Of a stretch of DNA of 64,000 bases, positions 37,441 to 46,242 are shown piece by piece. The DNA is from Barthelona sp. PCE (lineage: Eukaryota; Metamonada: BaSk clade). The DNA lies in NCBI GenBank assembly GCA_040285745.1, contig JAUFOR010000003.1, positions 558,001 to 622,000 on the forward strand, given 5' to 3'. The first letter of the stretch is position 1, and each line of letters opens with the position of its first letter. The notes beneath the pieces were generated by a model, which was not told the DNA's origin, searched no databases, and worked only from the letters and a program-made list of their open reading frames with translations. The position numbers and the translations under genes are program-made.

Positions 37441-38122
37441 ACAAAATTTAGATCTGTGGGGTAGTAATTTAAAGAATTTACCTTAAATATTAATGGATAA
37501 TAGCCACCATTGTAGCTTTTCTTTGTTCATCATTATTTTTCATTTCTTGACCTTTTTGCAATGTTTAATGGTGTTATAAACCTAATTTCCTGATTACCAA
37601 AGCTATATTTTTTAAACAGACTAATTGTTGCTTTACAAGATCTTTATGAGTTTACAGCACTTAAAATGAGAGAAATTGACGTTTTTTGCGTGGATTTATT
37701 AATCTTTTGCAAAAAGAAACGTTTAGTTGATATTGTATTATTTAGTTAATGCGAATAACAAGTCTCAAAAATGTTTTTCCAGGTGATGTCAAAGTATCTA
37801 ACAGCTCAAACCCCACAAGAAGTTCGATATTGCCCAAAAAGTGAAAATAAAAGAAAAAAAAGATGGTTTGCTTAAATTAGACCCTAAAAAATAAGCTGTG
37901 ACACCATAATAGTAAAAACCTGGCAAAATTGTATTGTTGGTATATAAAAGTTATTGAAGTGCTATGGTGGAAAGTTGAATTAAGTTATTTGTGATATGTA
38001 GAGTTTTTCCTAACATCATGACGAGTTTTCTTCTGAATATAAACATCAAGCAGCAATGATTTCATGAAGAAAAGTTCGTTAGACGTTTTTAAACCTTTTC
38101 TTTAAGTTCATTGAAGCATCTT
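37441..38122. other. Large intergenic region between divergent genes
   Basis: The longest gap in the window (about 680 bases), very AT-rich. The + strand has a 29-codon frame at 37786-37875 (MSKYLTAQTPQEVRYCPKS start, basic end), too short to support. No RNA gene or repeat was identified. The right part should carry the ARL promoter and the left part that of the acidic protein. Confidence 0.4.
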
Positions 38123-38716
38123 ATGGGATGTTTCGGTTCATCAGCGCGTCGCGCATATTACAGAAAGGTGGTGATTGCTGGATTGTACGTTGTATTGCAA
38201 AATTGCAAAAAAATCATATTATTGCTAATATTTAGAAGTAACGCCGGTAAAACCACGTTAGTGAAGCGATTGTTACATCCGGAAATCTCGCTTCATGCGG
38301 AGTCTGCCCCCCCTGCCACAATTGGAATCGAGTCATCCACAGGAACACTTCGTGGAGTACCTTTTAATCTTGTAGATCTCTCAGGTGCAAAGGCATTTCG
38401 TTTCCATTGGGCCAATTATCACCCAATTGCCGATCTAATCATTTTTGTAATAGATGCTGCAGATTACGATGCCCTTCCGGAGGCAGTACAAGTGTTAAAG
38501 GAACAGATCCTTGACAACGAAAAGTTGAATCACATTCCACTGCTGATTGTGGGCAACAAGACAGATAAAGCAGGTGCAATAGGTTGTGAACAACTCTCTA
38601 GTTACTTAATCAATGTTAACCAGAATGAAAGGACGTATGACGTGTTAAGTACAAGTGCTATCACAGGACATGGAACTCAACAGGTTGTTATGAAACTCCT
38701 AGAGTATTGTGAATAG
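38123..38716 (+). CDS. ARF-like small GTPase, one intron inside the P-loop
   Basis: Exons 38123-38184 and 38236-38716 join to 180 residues, the normal ARF/ARL length. The start is MGCFGSSARRA, with Gly2 for N-myristoylation. The joined P-loop reads GLSNAGKT (canonical GLDNAGKT). Later come TIGIESSTG (switch I), DLSGAKAFRFHW (switch II), VIDAAD, NKTD (guanine base) and STSAITGHG. Switch II has DLSGAKAF where ARFs have DVGGQ: the catalytic Gln is replaced by Ala, so intrinsic GTP hydrolysis may be low or different. The subfamily cannot be assigned from memory. The intron is a multiple of 3 and open, so it can be mistaken for coding. Membrane trafficking or ciliary transport is the likely field. 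Confidence 0.85.
   Translation: MGCFGSSARRAYYRKVVIAGLYVVLQNCKKIILLLIFRSNAGKTTLVKRLLHPEISLHAESAPPATIGIESSTGTLRGVPFNLVDLSGAKAFRFHWANYHPIADLIIFVIDAADYDALPEAVQVLKEQILDNEKLNHIPLLIVGNKTDKAGAIGCEQLSSYLINVNQNERTYDVLSTSAITGHGTQQVVMKLLEYCE
38185..38235 (+). other. Intron of the ARF-like gene (51 nt)
   Basis: Begins GTACGT and ends TGCTAATATTTAG. Without it the protein would carry a 17-residue insert in the middle of the GxxxxGKT P-loop; removing it gives GLSNAGKT. Length is 51, a multiple of three, with no stop in frame. Confidence 0.9.
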
Positions 38717-38867
38717 TATAGATCTCAACATTTCATTATTTGTACTTAGCAAAACACATGCATGTGAGCAAAGCATACACATATTTTGTCTTTAGGAAGA
38801 CACAAGAGTAAAAAGAATTGTTTATCTCAACTTCTTCTTTTTCACGTCTTTTACTTTTTTGCATAAA

Positions 38868-40571
38868 ATGGTCAAATTTGAGCTTTTAAATAACAGGAAA
38901 CATAATATTTTGAATATAATGCATCAATGCAAATTGGACTGGCTAGAAAATGATCCAGATTGCTTTTTTGTCCTTGAGTATGACGAAAATCCATTAAGAA
39001 ATCCTGGAAATTCACCCAGTGATGAAAATAATGGTCTTTGTGAGCGTCTTATAAAATTTTCAGCTGAGAGGGATTGTTACTGTTTTTTTGGGAAAAATGA
39101 TGAGTGCATTGAACTGCCACACGACTGTGACGAATATGTATGCTCGGGATCATTTGTTTATTTCAGTACATTATCACAGCAAGTTATTGCAGCATATTTT
39201 AATGAAAATGGGATACTATGTACATTTACACTGCCGGATGTCATGTATATTAAAAACGTGTGTAAGGTTGTTAATATGAAGAATAAGGATATTATTGTTA
39301 CACATCTCAACAAATTTTTTGTAATTTGTGAAGGGGAAGTTTATGAATTAGAGTTACCTAATGGATTAACATTAAACAAGTTAACTTTCACGTCCTGTTT
39401 TGAAATGAATGGATATTTTTATTGTTCTATTAAGGGAAAAAATACAATCACCTTAACAAACAAAAGTGTTTTATATGATGTTTCGGGGGTTGAGACTGAT
39501 AGCTTTGTTTTTGAAGATGGAAGATTGTATGCAGTCATTGATGGTTGGCGCTACAGTTTTAACATTAATGATTGCGAGAAGTTTCAGTTTGGAATACCTT
39601 GCAAAGCAAAATATGATTTTATCAATAATTTGCTTGTTCAACGTAATTGTGGTTATAATCTGGTCATCAATCCAACAAGTGAGGAGATTCATGTGTTTTT
39701 TAATTGTGAAGATCGACCAAAGAGATTATATTCAGCCAAAAATACTTTGGAAACACATTTCTTATCGTATGAAACATGTTCAAGACGTTGCACAATACAT
39801 GATTCTACGATGAAGGAAGTCAATCATATGGCTACCGTTTGTGAACTTGATTACCAAATTCAACCTGACTTTAATGGGAAGTGGTATGTATGGCCTGGGA
39901 ATCCTTCTACATTTTTGGGGGATAATGTGATTAGGAAATGTTGGCCTACTCGTATCTACGACCAAGAAGTGTTTATGGTTGAAGGTACTGTCTGGGGATT
40001 GTATCCGTCGAGTATTTTTTGTGGTGTAAGAACCGATGTATCACCAATTGAGTTTGGCTGCGGTATGTCTCAACCTTTCCTCAGTCCCAACCCTTTTAAC
40101 CAGAATGTCATTGGTGTTAATGGGGTTTTATACAAAGGAAATTACTATGTAGGTGTTTTACTACGAATTAATGATGCTTTGCATTTTATTGATTTATGCC
40201 TGACTGTTGAAGGTAAACATAATTTACTTTTTATTGATGAGTGGATGTTTTTGTACAACGGGTGTGTGTATCTGATTATTGTTGGCGATAATACGAATAT
40301 TCAACATGAAATTGTTCAACTAGCTGAATGTCCGTGTATCCCTCAACGAGTCACTGAAGAAAGCAATGTGGTGTGGGTATGTCCATCCAAAAGATGTGTT
40401 TATCAGATTTTTGATGAATGTGATGATTTTGTGGTGAAGAGAAGACAATATTGGTTTAGTGAAGAGGGATTGTTCTTGAGAAGTGGTTATAATTTGTTAA
40501 AAATAACTGAGATACTTGATGTAGATGCTGTGACATCAACGGATAACCTTGGTATTTTTGAGTATGAGTAG
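38868..40571 (+). CDS. Unknown large beta-rich protein
   Basis: A 567-residue protein beginning MVKFELLNNRKHNILN. No membrane segments or catalytic motifs. It is rich in Cys (over 20), Phe, Tyr and Asn, with strand-turn units: GSFVYFSTLSQQVIAAYF, GVLYKGNYYVGVLLRIND, DEWMFLYNGCVYLIIVGD. These look like blades of a beta-propeller. The cut-off gene at 1-983 has comparable units in the same order, so the two may form a lineage-specific family. The protein also contains KWYVWPGNPSTFLGDN and a WPTRIYDQEVFMVEG unit. Function unknown; a pure beta-propeller scaffold is a guess. It starts at the first ATG (38868) after a CTTTTTT pyrimidine run. Confidence 0.7.
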   Translation: MVKFELLNNRKHNILNIMHQCKLDWLENDPDCFFVLEYDENPLRNPGNSPSDENNGLCERLIKFSAERDCYCFFGKNDECIELPHDCDEYVCSGSFVYFSTLSQQVIAAYFNENGILCTFTLPDVMYIKNVCKVVNMKNKDIIVTHLNKFFVICEGEVYELELPNGLTLNKLTFTSCFEMNGYFYCSIKGKNTITLTNKSVLYDVSGVETDSFVFEDGRLYAVIDGWRYSFNINDCEKFQFGIPCKAKYDFINNLLVQRNCGYNLVINPTSEEIHVFFNCEDRPKRLYSAKNTLETHFLSYETCSRRCTIHDSTMKEVNHMATVCELDYQIQPDFNGKWYVWPGNPSTFLGDNVIRKCWPTRIYDQEVFMVEGTVWGLYPSSIFCGVRTDVSPIEFGCGMSQPFLSPNPFNQNVIGVNGVLYKGNYYVGVLLRINDALHFIDLCLTVEGKHNLLFIDEWMFLYNGCVYLIIVGDNTNIQHEIVQLAECPCIPQRVTEESNVVWVCPSKRCVYQIFDECDDFVVKRRQYWFSEEGLFLRSGYNLLKITEILDVDAVTSTDNLGIFEYE

Positions 40572-40715
40572 ATATTTGAATATAAAAATGCGAATAATAC
40601 ATTTTAATTATTATACACTCTTTTAAGGGAGTTTGTGTGGATCGATACACTTTAAGTAAATTTGTAATCGTTTTAGAAGTAAGAAATATGCTGCTTTTGG
40701 AAATATCACCCTATC

Positions 40716-41096
40716 ATGTCAGAAGAACCCATTGTTGAAACAACAGCAGCCCCTGTTAGTCTCGAGAAGGTCCGTGATCTCACGGAAGAAGAACGTATTG
40801 CTCTCAGACGAGCAAAATTCGGCTACATTCCTATTGAAAATAAGGAAGTTGAGAAGAAGCTTGCTTCACTTGATGCAGAGGAAAGGGAGAAGATTCAGAA
40901 GCGTATGCTTCGTTTTGGTGTTGTAGAACCTCCTAAAACTCAAACAGGCAAGAAACATGCTAAGAAGAAGGCTAAAAACCCCAACAGAGAGCAAACTAAG
41001 CCTAAGAAGGGCAAGAAGGAAAGGAAAACCAACCGAGTTGTCATCTCAAAGAACTCCAAAAGTAAGAATAAGAGGAACAAGAAGAAGTCTCAATAG
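40716..41096 (+). CDS. SARNP/Tho1/MOS11-like RNA export protein
   Basis: A 126-residue, basic protein. Residues 15-70 contain two RxxRFGxx-type motifs (LRRAKFGYI and QKRMLRFGVV) separated by an acidic helix, the pattern of the Tho1/MOS11 C-terminal domain (RFG repeats). The last 55 residues are almost only Lys, Arg, Asn and Gln (KKHAKKKAKNPNRE, KKGKKERKTN, KNKRNKKKSQ) and would be RNA-binding. SARNP/Tho1 binds UAP56/Sub2 and acts in mRNP packaging and export. The SAP domain found in SARNP is absent. This is a motif-based call; another small basic nuclear protein could share the pattern. Confidence 0.5.
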   Translation: MSEEPIVETTAAPVSLEKVRDLTEEERIALRRAKFGYIPIENKEVEKKLASLDAEEREKIQKRMLRFGVVEPPKTQTGKKHAKKKAKNPNREQTKPKKGKKERKTNRVVISKNSKSKNKRNKKKSQ

Positions 41097-41364
41097 ATCA
41101 CTTTTGTATAGCTAATGTTCATATAATTCAGTAAATTTGATGTTGTGAGTGAGTACTATCCATATTATAGAAGTTAGGATTTTTTATTGTAATATCTTTT
41201 CCCTTTGCTAAAGCAACTTTAACGATTTATTATTGTGGTTAAATGTGTGTTTACATGTCATATAAAATCATTCTTGTAAAATAACGATGTACCAATTCTT
41301 GTTTCAACGATTCTTACTTCTTTCACTTCAGAACTGATTCATAGCAGAACACATTGTTGGGATT

Positions 41365-42252
41365 ATGTTTTCTCATCGCATTAAGAACGCTTCTGATCTG
41401 CGATATGCCGGTTCATTTGAGTTTGATAATATGTTGAGCATATCTATGAAGGCACCGCTCTCCCCAAGGCTTAAAACCCGCAAAATTGTTTCCGTTGACC
41501 AATCTAAAGTATCTAAAAGAAGACCATACACACCGAAACGTAAAAGCCCATTGTTAAGGCAGCTTTCAAATCCACCAAGCCGAATTGCAATGGAAGGGGC
41601 CGAAAAGCGCAAAAGGGCAAGTAAGGCAGCAGAAAGCACACCTATTCCGCCCAAGTATTTCAGTAGCAAAACAAAATATCAACCTTTAGAAGATATTTTA
41701 CCTCCAGTTCGACACACAGAGGGCTTTGCACCCTCACAGGTTAAAAGAGATCGGGATTATCTTAAGAAATTCAGAAAGCAACGATCAATTTATAGAAGAC
41801 AGCGAATACCTTTAAAAAAAGTAATTGATGATATTGTATCAAGACCATCAACTTCATACGTAAATAATAACACAGAACTCATACACACAGATAATGCCAT
41901 GAACGCAACCTTTACATTACAGGAAAAGGACAAAGAAGCTGATGAAGGAAAATTGTATAATAGACCAACAGAATGTAACACATTTGAAGAACCTGAACGA
42001 CCAAGGACTAGTTACATACCCGAAACGAGCTCCCTGAAGCTTTTTGAAGATGATTGGAAGCCAATGATATCGCAAGTATCTGAAACAATTTTTTCAGCAA
42101 GGGTCAGGTCCAAAGCTTTGCAAAAAGGAAGAACAAAAGGTTCACTCAGTTCAAAATTGTTACGTTCACCGCCCAAACCAACAGCATCAAAAAGACGAGT
42201 CAATGGAAATTTTTGGTCCACATCTTCACTTTCCTTGACTCAGCATTTGTAA
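41365..42252 (+). CDS. Basic disordered protein, unknown
   Basis: A 295-residue protein, rich in Arg, Lys, Ser, Pro and Thr, with no hydrophobic core. Motifs of the SPR/TPKRK type (PLSPRLKTRK, PYTPKRKSPLLRQL) suggest proline-directed phosphorylation or microtubule/chromatin association. A basic helical patch (KKFRKQRSIYRRQRIPLKKV) lies near residue 130-150. No family recognised. It ends 14 bases before the stop of the convergent pecanex gene. Confidence 0.65.
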   Translation: MFSHRIKNASDLRYAGSFEFDNMLSISMKAPLSPRLKTRKIVSVDQSKVSKRRPYTPKRKSPLLRQLSNPPSRIAMEGAEKRKRASKAAESTPIPPKYFSSKTKYQPLEDILPPVRHTEGFAPSQVKRDRDYLKKFRKQRSIYRRQRIPLKKVIDDIVSRPSTSYVNNNTELIHTDNAMNATFTLQEKDKEADEGKLYNRPTECNTFEEPERPRTSYIPETSSLKLFEDDWKPMISQVSETIFSARVRSKALQKGRTKGSLSSKLLRSPPKPTASKRRVNGNFWSTSSLSLTQHL

Positions 42253-42266
42253 AAAAGAACTATTTA

Positions 42267-45200
42267 CTATTCTTTGTTTTTGGGGTTAAAAAGAAAAGAA
42301 GTTGTTGGAGCAAAATTACAAATAGGATAACCATAAGGCATGCTAGTGGAACTGACCAAAAGGTTACGAAGGAACATTGGGTTAGATTGAATAGATGCAC
42401 GTTCTGTTTGAGTACTCCTCAAAACAAGAATTTCCTGCACGGTAGAAGCCCAAAAATGTCTTACAGTATGTTCTTTAACTGTAGCTACAAAGAATGCTTC
42501 ACTAGATAGTTGATGGTTGACGATCTCATAGACTTCACCGTTCTCATTCCTGCTGGCTGCAATTGAAATACGACGAGGAACCTTTGAATACAGCCATTCA
42601 TTAGAATTGAAAGCGGCAAAAAACACCTCCTTCTTTATGTATGCCTTAAACAAAAAGTTGTAAAGATCTTCATTATTTGAATGCTCAGAAACAGTATAAT
42701 TGTATGATTCTAATGTGAGATACAACGAAAGCCGTAATGATTCACATATGACATTATAATACTGGTTGTAGCTTGGCAATTTTTGATCTCTGGGAATATT
42801 TGAAGCAACATACTGTTTCTCAAAACCCATGAGAAGTACACGGCCAATAATATCTTTGGTGAAATCAGCCTGTTTGCCAAAATCATGCTTACCCAAACTT
42901 GTTACCTGCTTAAGATAATTTGCATTGGCCAATAATTGATATCTCAACTGCTGGATAATTTGAACAACTTGCACACAGTCACAGCTGGGGAGAGTCCCGT
43001 TGTGATCGAGTTGGTAATTGACAAGCTTCTCAAGACAATGAACACTGAATGATTGATATCGATCAACTTCATCAGCATTAAAATGAGCAAAGACATCATT
43101 ACCCTGAAGGAAACTTGAGTCAGCGTAAGCTTCCTCAGCCAATTTAGGTACATACCCGAAGAATTTAGGTGAACAAAGTACAAAAGCAGCAGCAAATTCA
43201 AACCATTTTATGAAGCCTATTAAACGATCATTATCAATCAAAATATTGTTTAGATTCATCTTAGCACTTGATGTACTATCAAAATGAAGATCGTATTGGG
43301 CAGGTTTTAAGTTTGAAATAGGATTACCAATAAAGATTGCTCGACCGATGTTGCCCAAATACGAATCACTAATTGATGATTTGTCGTACATTTCCTGAAC
43401 AAAACTCATTTCAGTAGAATGACAAGGTGTAGAGTTTAACTCTAAACAACGAGCTTGGAAACGTACAAATCCTACGCCAATTTCTATAACATGAACAAAA
43501 ACTACGTGATTCATGTTGGTGATCATAAATATTACACCAGGATAAAGGGGTACATAACCGTATCGACCATAGAACATATCTCTGCTGATTGATTCACTGA
43601 TCGTTTGATTGATGCGAACATAGAAGCCAATATCATTGGATGAGCCACCGCCTTGTTGGTCAACCTGGAATTTTTCAGGGTATTTATCCCAGAATTTACG
43701 CTGACGGAAACCAGCAGGCATATAAGCAGGCCAAGCACCAGCAAATGCATACGTTGTTAGATCAAGGATACCCGCAACAGCTAAGAGCAGAACAAAGAAA
43801 GGAATCATCATGAGGGAGATAATGTGATACTTAACAGCACCAAAGTCACCCATACAAGAGAACGAAGAATATGTGAACTTGATGTAAACAATGGCTCTGT
43901 ATACCTTGACGACAATCATTGAAATCAGAGGAGAAGCGAGAACAAAATCATAGATGTTGAAATAGGGAGCTAAATCCATTTCAACAACTGCATACGACGC
44001 AAGTGCAAGAACTGCATTCAGGTATGGTGTCTGGAATGCACGACGAGCAAAGTAGAAACAGGAGCAAAGTACAAGGATGCTACTCTTGTCACTGGTTTGT
44101 TCAAAAGCCATTGTGAGAAGCATGGGCATAATAACAATACATGAAATACCTTGGAATAGAAGCATAATTTTGGAAACAAAACTTGGCTTATCAAACGTGT
44201 ATTTGGGAGCAGCGAAACCGTTTGATGTATCAGTCTCGATACTATACGCTTTAAATGAGAAATTCCCCCAAAAATAGTGAGGAATGTTTGCCATACGACC
44301 GGGGATCAAAATATTTGCCAAGTACAACAAAACAATATATATCACAATAAGAATCTTGAAATCTAATACGGCTGGAACAAACATAGCTGAAGCAAAAGTG
44401 ACACCAACCAAAGCCAATATCATGCTTACATTTTTTCCCGTCATTCGCATATCCGAAGGAATACCACTGAGAGCGACTGCCCAAGCAACTAACATTGGGA
44501 TTCGTAATTTTTCATCTAACAGAGTAACAGAATACAAAACACCGGCAGAGACGGAGCAAAGCAAGGTTAGTCCCCAGAAAGAGGTTGCAGCAGATCCACC
44601 AAAGACGTAAATGTGAATTTGTTCCAGCACCCAACCGAGAAAAGCTTTAGGGTGGGTGACAAGTCCAATCAAAACAATGAATGGCATCAGACCCAGCATA
44701 TATGTAAAGATGGTGTTTGTATAAGATGTATATCTAGCAACATCGACAGCAAATGATCCAAGATAATACGTTCCAGTCGGGTTATACTCCTTTATGAGCA
44801 TAAGAACTGCTGCACAGAAGACAAAGTAAAACGCGTTTGACATGAGGTCAAGCGGTTCATCACCACGTTGACTACCAGAACGTGGCTCAGCAATACAAAA
44901 GAGAACTACACCTGATGATGCAAATCCGATTGTTGCTAAGATGAACTTCCATCCGTAAATTGATGGTAAAACATTAGCACCTGTATAAACAAGAGCAAAA
45001 CTGAGCAAAATTCGACCAATAGTGACAAGAAGTGGTGATCTGGTGAGAACCTTAGAATATTTTGCCTGATTGACGAAAATGGATGCCACAACTAGTAATG
45101 CAATTGGCAATGATACTGCCATATATCCGAAAAGGTAGACGGGTGCGTCTGATAACCCCATAACCAAGCCAGTGATCCAGAATAGTATGAATGCGAAGAA

Positions 45201-45332
45201 TTTAATAAGTACTTCAACTGGAGAACGCTCATAGAGAAAAGAGAAACCAAACAGACTGGAGAAACCATTGTATGGCCAAAACGTGAAGCAACTCTCATCG
45301 TCGTGCGATAGAAGAAAGTCACCAGCTTCCAT
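42267..45332 (-). CDS. Pecanex family membrane protein (copy 2)
   Basis: A 1021-residue polytopic protein. The first 30 residues are soluble; about 30-570 contain a dozen or more hydrophobic helices; the remainder (about 580-1021) is a soluble domain. It carries the same landmarks as the copy at 10989: LELNSTPCHSTE and the C-terminal ERASIQSNPMFLRNLL with MPYGYPI. In copy 1 these read LELQDVTSCHAVE, ERYSMQSNESYYRNLI and QPFGYPV, so the two are clear paralogues and both belong to the pecanex family. ER/Golgi membrane homeostasis is the family role. The N-terminal start MEAGDFLLSHDDE is the first ATG. It is followed in the same direction by the Vma12-like gene, 302 bases upstream. Confidence 0.8.
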   Translation of the reverse strand: MEAGDFLLSHDDESCFTFWPYNGFSSLFGFSFLYERSPVEVLIKFFAFILFWITGLVMGLSDAPVYLFGYMAVSLPIALLVVASIFVNQAKYSKVLTRSPLLVTIGRILLSFALVYTGANVLPSIYGWKFILATIGFASSGVVLFCIAEPRSGSQRGDEPLDLMSNAFYFVFCAAVLMLIKEYNPTGTYYLGSFAVDVARYTSYTNTIFTYMLGLMPFIVLIGLVTHPKAFLGWVLEQIHIYVFGGSAATSFWGLTLLCSVSAGVLYSVTLLDEKLRIPMLVAWAVALSGIPSDMRMTGKNVSMILALVGVTFASAMFVPAVLDFKILIVIYIVLLYLANILIPGRMANIPHYFWGNFSFKAYSIETDTSNGFAAPKYTFDKPSFVSKIMLLFQGISCIVIMPMLLTMAFEQTSDKSSILVLCSCFYFARRAFQTPYLNAVLALASYAVVEMDLAPYFNIYDFVLASPLISMIVVKVYRAIVYIKFTYSSFSCMGDFGAVKYHIISLMMIPFFVLLLAVAGILDLTTYAFAGAWPAYMPAGFRQRKFWDKYPEKFQVDQQGGGSSNDIGFYVRINQTISESISRDMFYGRYGYVPLYPGVIFMITNMNHVVFVHVIEIGVGFVRFQARCLELNSTPCHSTEMSFVQEMYDKSSISDSYLGNIGRAIFIGNPISNLKPAQYDLHFDSTSSAKMNLNNILIDNDRLIGFIKWFEFAAAFVLCSPKFFGYVPKLAEEAYADSSFLQGNDVFAHFNADEVDRYQSFSVHCLEKLVNYQLDHNGTLPSCDCVQVVQIIQQLRYQLLANANYLKQVTSLGKHDFGKQADFTKDIIGRVLLMGFEKQYVASNIPRDQKLPSYNQYYNVICESLRLSLYLTLESYNYTVSEHSNNEDLYNFLFKAYIKKEVFFAAFNSNEWLYSKVPRRISIAASRNENGEVYEIVNHQLSSEAFFVATVKEHTVRHFWASTVQEILVLRSTQTERASIQSNPMFLRNLLVSSTSMPYGYPICNFAPTTSFLFNPKNKE

Positions 45333-45634
45333 ATTGTTGGAAAAAATCGAAAAGTCAAATACATTGTCTTTCTTGATTTATTGTCTTCAATTTGCTTTTT
45401 CGAGGCATATGGTGTGATATGTCCTCCATTTATTTGTGTTGTATTGTAAATAGAGGCTTTAAAAAATGCCACTCATTTTGGATGTTGATCAACATGAGAT
45501 TTCATTTATTTTGTCGAAGCTCAGTTTCTCATTCGAGGCACAGGTTGTCAATCATTTATACTACTAACAAAATAAGGCGACAGTATTTCATTTTCAATAT
45601 TCAAATTCTGAATTTTCTTTAACAATAGCACTAA
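45333..45634. other. Intergenic region, pecanex promoter
   Basis: AT-rich spacer upstream of pecanex copy 2 and downstream of the Vma12-like gene. Open frames here lack ATG or family similarity. Confidence 0.4.
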
Positions 45635-46159
45635 TCAATCAACTTTCTCTTTTAGGTGTCTATAACGTTTCTCATTACGGGTAAGAGCTTTATCAATAGA
45701 TTTTAATCTCATAAAAAGAAGTGTTCCATCAATAGCAAGTGCAAATCCCAATCCTATTAGAGTTCCAGTAATTATTCTGTCACATGCTTTCCCAATTAGA
45801 AGTCCCATTATAGTAAAGACAACTATACTGATAAATAAATCAAAGAGACCAAAACCTAGAGCAAAAGAATTGGTTCTCTTTGATGTATCAACGGATCTTT
45901 TTGAGTATTTTGCGTATGCCTCTATGTTTTGACGCTCAGCTTGAGTTAGTGGTTTCTCCTCAATGGAGGAAACTACACCGCATGATTCGCTTAGCTCAAA
46001 ATGATTAGCTACATTGTTTTCCTTCAGTTTTCTAACCAATTCACCGAATTTGGGGAACGGGCACGGATTTTCATAAGTGATGTCATGTATTTCGAGTGCA
46101 TTTAGAAATTTGTCACTTAGTTTAACTTTAACAGAGTTGATATCCTTTGAGTACAGCAT
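45635..46159 (-). CDS. Vma12/TMEM199-like V-ATPase assembly factor
   Basis: A 174-residue protein with two hydrophobic helices near its C terminus (about residues 105-125 and 131-152) separated by a short loop, and a soluble N-terminal domain of about 95 residues. The helical PLTQAERQNIEAYAKYSK segment before the first helix and the ALAIDGTLLFMRL end of the second resemble the Vma12 (TMEM199) domain, an ER-resident factor that helps assemble the V0 sector of the V-ATPase. The layout fits but sequence identity is low. The frame is open upstream to TTG 46189; the first ATG is 46159. It precedes pecanex copy 2 and follows S2P on the same strand, 83 bases apart. Confidence 0.45.
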   Translation of the reverse strand: MLYSKDINSVKVKLSDKFLNALEIHDITYENPCPFPKFGELVRKLKENNVANHFELSESCGVVSSIEEKPLTQAERQNIEAYAKYSKRSVDTSKRTNSFALGFGLFDLFISIVVFTIMGLLIGKACDRIITGTLIGLGFALAIDGTLLFMRLKSIDKALTRNEKRYRHLKEKVD

Positions 46160-46242
46160 TCGGAACAATTTTGACCTTAAACTAATCAATAGACCATAAA
46201 ATGAAAAAAGAAAAGGGATAAAGAACTATTTACAAATTGAAG

